The notes beneath the pieces were generated by a model. The model had not been told where the DNA came from. It searched no databases and saw only the letters and a list, made by a program, of their open reading frames with translations. Made by a program: the position numbers and the translations under genes. This document shows, in pieces, positions 6,007 through 8,345 of a DNA stretch of 8,345 nt (within the stretch, counting starts at the first letter, position 1; each line of letters opens with the position of its first letter). Source of the DNA: Ottowia sp. (GTDB lineage Bacteria > Pseudomonadota > Gammaproteobacteria > Burkholderiales > Burkholderiaceae_C); assembly GCA_023228705.1 (NCBI GenBank), contig JALOAS010000116.1, forward strand, positions 1 through 8,345. Reading direction: 5' to 3'.

Positions 6007-6009
6007 CGA
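6007..6009. repeat. Target-site duplication of the IS3 element, right copy
   Basis: CGA, identical to 4631-4633, immediately outside the right terminal repeat of the IS3 element. Confidence 0.88.
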
Positions 6010-6342
6010 TGCCTCGTCGCGGTCCCAATAGTAGGCCGTGGTGAACTGCAGGCCCTGCGCCACGTCCAGCCCGAGCCCGTGGATGTCCGTGATGAACATC
6101 AGCAGCGCGGCAACCTGCTGCCCGCCCTGGACGATACCGAACTCGGTGGCCTGCTTCATGGCGTTGAGCGTATCGGTACCGGCGTTGGCCAAGCCGATGA
6201 CCTGCGCACCCGAGGCCTGCGCCTGCAGCAGGAACGACGAGAAATCGTTGGTGCCCAGCGGCGCGCGCGTGCCACCGATCACGGTTCCGCCGTTTTCCTC
6301 GACTACCTTGGCCGCCTGCTCCTGCAGCGACTTGCCAAAGGA

Positions 6343-6347
6343 ATAAT
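6343..6347. repeat. Target-site duplication of the miniature element, left copy
   Basis: ATAAT, identical to 6583-6587. Removing one copy together with the 235-bp element restores the codons for AADYSFGKSL across the junction. Confidence 0.9.
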
Positions 6348-6364
6348 CCTAGATTCCGCAGTTG
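6348..6364 (+). repeat. Miniature element terminal inverted repeat, left
   Basis: CCTAGATTCCGCAGTTG, matching the right repeat (read on the minus strand) at 16 of 17 positions. Confidence 0.9.
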
Positions 6365-6365
6365 G

Positions 6366-6484
6366 ATGCGCCTGAGCGTGCAGCGAAGGGCGTGTCAGGC
6401 AAGGCGCGACAACGCCGCAGACTTGCTGTCTGCAAGGCGGAGCAACGCAGCATGGCGCGTCCAGCGCTGTGCGATCAGGCGCAT
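6366..6484. repeat. Nested inverted repeats inside the miniature element
   Basis: ATGCGCCTGA (6366-6375) and TCAGGCGCAT (6475-6484) are perfect reverse complements. Between them is a hairpin, CGCC-GCAGAC-TTGCT-GTCTGC-AA-GGCG (6413-6439), with a 10-bp stem interrupted by two bulged adenines. A transcript of this part would form a branched or extended stem-loop. The role is unknown. Confidence 0.7.
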
Positions 6485-6565
6485 AGCGTCTTCATCTGAT
6501 GGGTGGACATTGAAAAACGCAAAAACTCGAGCAAGAACAAATAGCTGCCAAAGAAAATAAGCGGT

Positions 6566-6582
6566 CAACTGCGGATTCTAGG
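6566..6582 (-). repeat. Miniature element terminal inverted repeat, right
   Basis: Read on the minus strand CCTAGAATCCGCAGTTG, the partner of 6348-6364. It is followed on that strand by A, which completes the TGA stop of the truncated binding protein. Confidence 0.9.
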
Positions 6583-6587
6583 ATAAT
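6583..6587. repeat. Target-site duplication of the miniature element, right copy
   Basis: ATAAT, identical to 6343-6347, directly outside the right terminal repeat. Confidence 0.9.
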
Positions 6588-7131
6588 CAGCGGCAATGAA
6601 GAACCAGCTCTTGCCGCCGCCCTGGACCACGGCTGAAGCCGTACCGACCGCCACCGCGTGCGTGTCCCAGCTGTAGTGGATGCCGTAGCGCGTGCATTGC
6701 GATCCGGTGAGGTCGGTCGAACCGGCACCGGTATTCATGGTGATGACCTTGCGGTCCGACGCCAGCTGCTGTACGGCCAGCCCCAGCGCAGACTGACCCA
6801 GAGCGGTGATCATGTCGACGCCGTCGTGGTCTATCCACTCTCGCGCCTTGGCCGATGACACATCGGCCTTCTGCCCATGGTCGGCCGACACGAGCCGGAT
6901 CGGGACCCCCGCGACCTTGCCGCCAAATTCCGCTATGGCCAGCTCGGCGGCAACGATGTCTCCCTCACCGGTCAGGCTGGCGTAGGGGCCGGCCATGTCG
7001 GTCAGGACACCGATCACCACCTCATCGTTGGAAAACCCGGATGTCTCCGCCGAGTCTGCGCTTGCTGAAAACGCAAGAACGCTTGCCGCCACGGCCAGCG
7101 GCACGATGCCGAACTTCATGAAACCTCTCCT

Positions 7132-7153
7132 GGCACGGCTGGTTGCGCGTGCC
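7132..7153. repeat. Short hairpin between livM and the binding-protein gene
   Basis: GGCACG (7132-7137) and CGTGCC (7148-7153) pair around a 10-nt loop in the 74-bp gap between livM and the binding-protein start. Hairpins in such gaps can stabilise or segment operon mRNA so that the binding protein is made in excess. There is no T-run, so it is not a terminator. It may be chance. Confidence 0.25.
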
Positions 7154-7193
7154 TGCTGATGACGGATGGGCAAGCCAGCCCCCAGGCGCTGGA

Positions 7194-8189
7194 TCACAGC
7201 GTCTTCTTGATCCGGTGCCCGATCTCGCCCACGATGCCGCGCCGGAACATCAGGACCACCACGACAAAGATCGCTCCCTGCACCACGGTCACCCACGAGC
7301 CCAGCTCGGCCAGGTAGTTCTGCATGCTGACGACCACCGCGGCACCCAGGACGGGCCCGAAGATGGTTCCCATGCCGCCGATCAGGGTCATGAGGACCAC
7401 GTCGCCCGACATGGTCCAGTGCACGTCGGTCAGCGACGCCAGCTGGAACAGGATGTCCTTGGTGCCGCCGGCCATGCCCGAGAGCGCCGCCGACAGCACG
7501 AAGGCGCGCAGCTTGAACTTGCTGGCATCGTAGCCCAGCGAGACGACACGCTCTTCATTTTCGCGGATGGCCTGGAGGATCTGGCCAAACGGTGAGTGGA
7601 TGATGCGGTAGATGGCGCCAAAGCCCAGCACGAATATCGCCAGCACGAAGCAATACATGTTGAACGTGTTGTTCAGGTCAATCAGGCCAAACAGGCTGCC
7701 GCGGGGCACGGCCTGGATGCCGTCCTCGCCGTGCGTGAACGGCACCTGCAGGCTGAAGAAAAAGACCATCTGCGCCAGCGCCAGCGTGATCATCGCAAAG
7801 TAGATGCCCTGGCGCCGGATCGCCAGCACGCCGACAACCCAGCCCATGACCGTGGCGCACAGGATGCCCAGCACAATGGCCAGCTCCGGCGTAAAGCCCC
7901 AGATCTTGGCCGCATGCGCGGTCACGTAGCCGGCCATGCCAAAGAACATGGCGTGTCCGAACGACAGCAGGCCGCCAAATCCCAGCAGCAGGTTGAACGC
8001 GCAGGCAAACAGCGCAAAACACATCACCTTCATCATGAAGACCGGATAGACCCCGGCCAGTGGTGCGACGATGAAGACCGCCAGCATGATGGCAAAGACG
8101 ATGCGGTGCGCGGTCACTGTGCGTCGCGGCGCCGTGATGCGCGCCGCCGCGGGAATTGCGTTTGCCGTGGTTTCTGTTGCTGATGCCAT
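7194..8189 (-). CDS. livM: Branched-chain amino acid ABC transporter permease LivM
   Basis: Inner-membrane permease of the HAAT (LivM) family, 331 residues, forming the translocation channel with LivH and receiving substrate from the periplasmic binding protein. The N-terminus has a short polar leader (1-28) before the first helix IVFAIMLAVFIVAPLAGV. The LivM signature NLLLGFGGLLSFGHAMFFGM (66-85) is present. Further hydrophobic segments lie at about 104-123, 131-147, 178-194, 228-242, 262-290 and 300-315. The cytoplasmic coupling loop that contacts the ATPase is QAIRENEERVVSLGYDASKF (206-225). The ATG at 8189 is chosen because it begins 3 bp after the livH stop, the tight spacing expected in this operon. 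The binding-protein start lies 74 bp after its stop. The frame shows no damage, although the downstream receptor gene is broken. Confidence 0.95.
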   Translation of the reverse strand: MASATETTANAIPAAARITAPRRTVTAHRIVFAIMLAVFIVAPLAGVYPVFMMKVMCFALFACAFNLLLGFGGLLSFGHAMFFGMAGYVTAHAAKIWGFTPELAIVLGILCATVMGWVVGVLAIRRQGIYFAMITLALAQMVFFFSLQVPFTHGEDGIQAVPRGSLFGLIDLNNTFNMYCFVLAIFVLGFGAIYRIIHSPFGQILQAIRENEERVVSLGYDASKFKLRAFVLSAALSGMAGGTKDILFQLASLTDVHWTMSGDVVLMTLIGGMGTIFGPVLGAAVVVSMQNYLAELGSWVTVVQGAIFVVVVLMFRRGIVGEIGHRIKKTL

Positions 8190-8192
8190 GAT

Positions 8193-8345
8193 TTACTTTT
8201 GCGTTCCGAACAACCCCGCCGGACGCACCAGCAGGACAAGGACCATGGCGACGAAGATGACCGTGGTCGATGCTTCGGGGTAGAACACCTTGGTCAGCCC
8301 CTCGAGCACGCCCAGCATGAACCCGGTGAGGATGGCGCCCAGGAT
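8193..8345 (-). CDS. livH: Branched-chain amino acid ABC transporter permease LivH, C-terminal end
   Basis: Only the last 50 codons and the stop are in the window; the gene runs off the right edge. The visible part reads ILGAILTGFMLGVLEGLTKV, then FYPEASTTVIFVAMVLVLLV, and ends RPAGLFGTQK. This is the typical LivH C-terminus: a helix with a GVLE motif, a last transmembrane helix, and the RPxGLFG end. It is the partner permease of LivM, which starts 3 bp after the TAA. The genes for the two ATPases, livG and livF, are not in view and may lie further to the right. Confidence 0.92.
   Translation of the reverse strand: MLGAILTGFMLGVLEGLTKVFYPEASTTVIFVAMVLVLLVRPAGLFGTQK

Larger units (their letters stand above)
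6348..6582. mobile_element. 235-bp miniature transposable element (IS1380/ISEcp1-like ends)
   Basis: A non-coding insertion bounded by 17-bp terminal inverted repeats with one mismatch: CCTAGATTCCGCAGTTG at 6348-6364 and the reverse complement of CCTAGAATCCGCAGTTG at 6566-6582. It is flanked by 5-bp ATAAT duplications. The CCTAGATTC start and AT-rich 5-bp duplication resemble ISEcp1 and other IS1380-family elements; this is recollection of the family, not a search. No transposase is encoded; the longest frame (6366-6560, plus) resembles nothing I know. The interior holds a 10-bp inverted repeat and a strong hairpin, and the last about 70 bp are markedly A-rich compared with the surroundings. 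The right terminal repeat supplies the in-frame TGA that ends the interrupted protein. Confidence 0.87.
4283..7119 (-). pseudogene. Branched-chain amino acid type ABC substrate-binding protein, broken by two insertions
   Basis: Periplasmic binding protein of the LivK-like family (type I periplasmic-binding fold), the ligand receptor for the permeases encoded just upstream. It exists as three pieces. N-terminal: 7119-6583, signal peptide MKFGIVPLAVAASVLAFSAS then DEVVIGVLTDMAGPYASLTG. Middle: 6347-6007, from SFGKSLQEQAAKVVEENGG to the YYWDRDEAS region. C-terminal: 4633-4283, from RDFGHRFFK through QTGTYSAVRTYLKAIEAA to CPLVQK. A 235-bp miniature element separates the first two, and an IS3-family element the last two. 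Removing both with one copy of each target duplication leaves 537+336+348 bp, an intact 406-codon frame of normal family length. The start follows AGGAGAGG. As it stands, translation stops at TGA 6567-6565 inside the small element after 185 residues, giving less than half of the protein. The ligand cannot be told from sequence. Confidence 0.93.

Noticed and set aside
6366..6560. A 64-codon frame inside the miniature element as a gene
   Set aside because: Arginine/alanine/serine-rich sequence with no ribosome-binding site or motif, lying over inverted repeats. It is best seen as non-coding element interior.
1..8345. CRISPR arrays, tRNA, rRNA, riboswitches or phage-defence genes
   Set aside because: No direct-repeat arrays, cloverleaf-like sequences or conserved RNA motifs were seen, and all sizeable genes have ordinary metabolic, envelope, transport or transposition assignments.

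Overview
The window is GC-rich bacterial DNA. It most likely comes from a Burkholderiales betaproteobacterium, probably Comamonadaceae-like. Three family assignments support this: a DUF3567 protein and a PhaM-type polyhydroxyalkanoate granule protein, both typical of that order, and a DUF3108 periplasmic protein. The placement is inferred from the proteins only; there is no rRNA or tRNA in the window.

Left part (about 49-2272, minus strand): a glutathione S-transferase gene, a 277-bp spacer with tandem hairpins, a DUF3108 exported protein, a DUF3567 small protein and possibly a 46-codon ORF after it. Middle part (2345-4114, plus strand): a DUF2946 exported protein with a CPLC motif, a periplasmic PCu(A)C copper chaperone, and PhaM. 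The GST and DUF2946 genes diverge from a 72-bp promoter region. The first two plus-strand genes look like a copper-handling pair; PhaM is a separate function tied to carbon storage.

Right part (4283-8345, minus strand): a branched-chain amino acid type ABC transporter operon, read right to left as livH (3' end only), livM, then the periplasmic substrate-binding protein gene. The two permeases look intact as far as seen. The binding-protein gene is broken twice. A complete 1373-bp IS3-family element (4634-6006, 25-bp imperfect terminal repeats, 3-bp CGA target duplication) splits its C-terminal third. A separate 235-bp non-coding element (6348-6582, 17-bp terminal repeats beginning CCTAGA, 5-bp ATAAT target duplication) splits it near the middle. 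The second element resembles a miniature derivative of an IS1380/ISEcp1-like family. Removing both elements with one copy of each duplication restores a continuous 406-codon reading frame, so both insertions look recent.

Nothing here amounts to a new multi-gene system. The most interesting material is the doubly interrupted binding-protein gene and the miniature element inside it.
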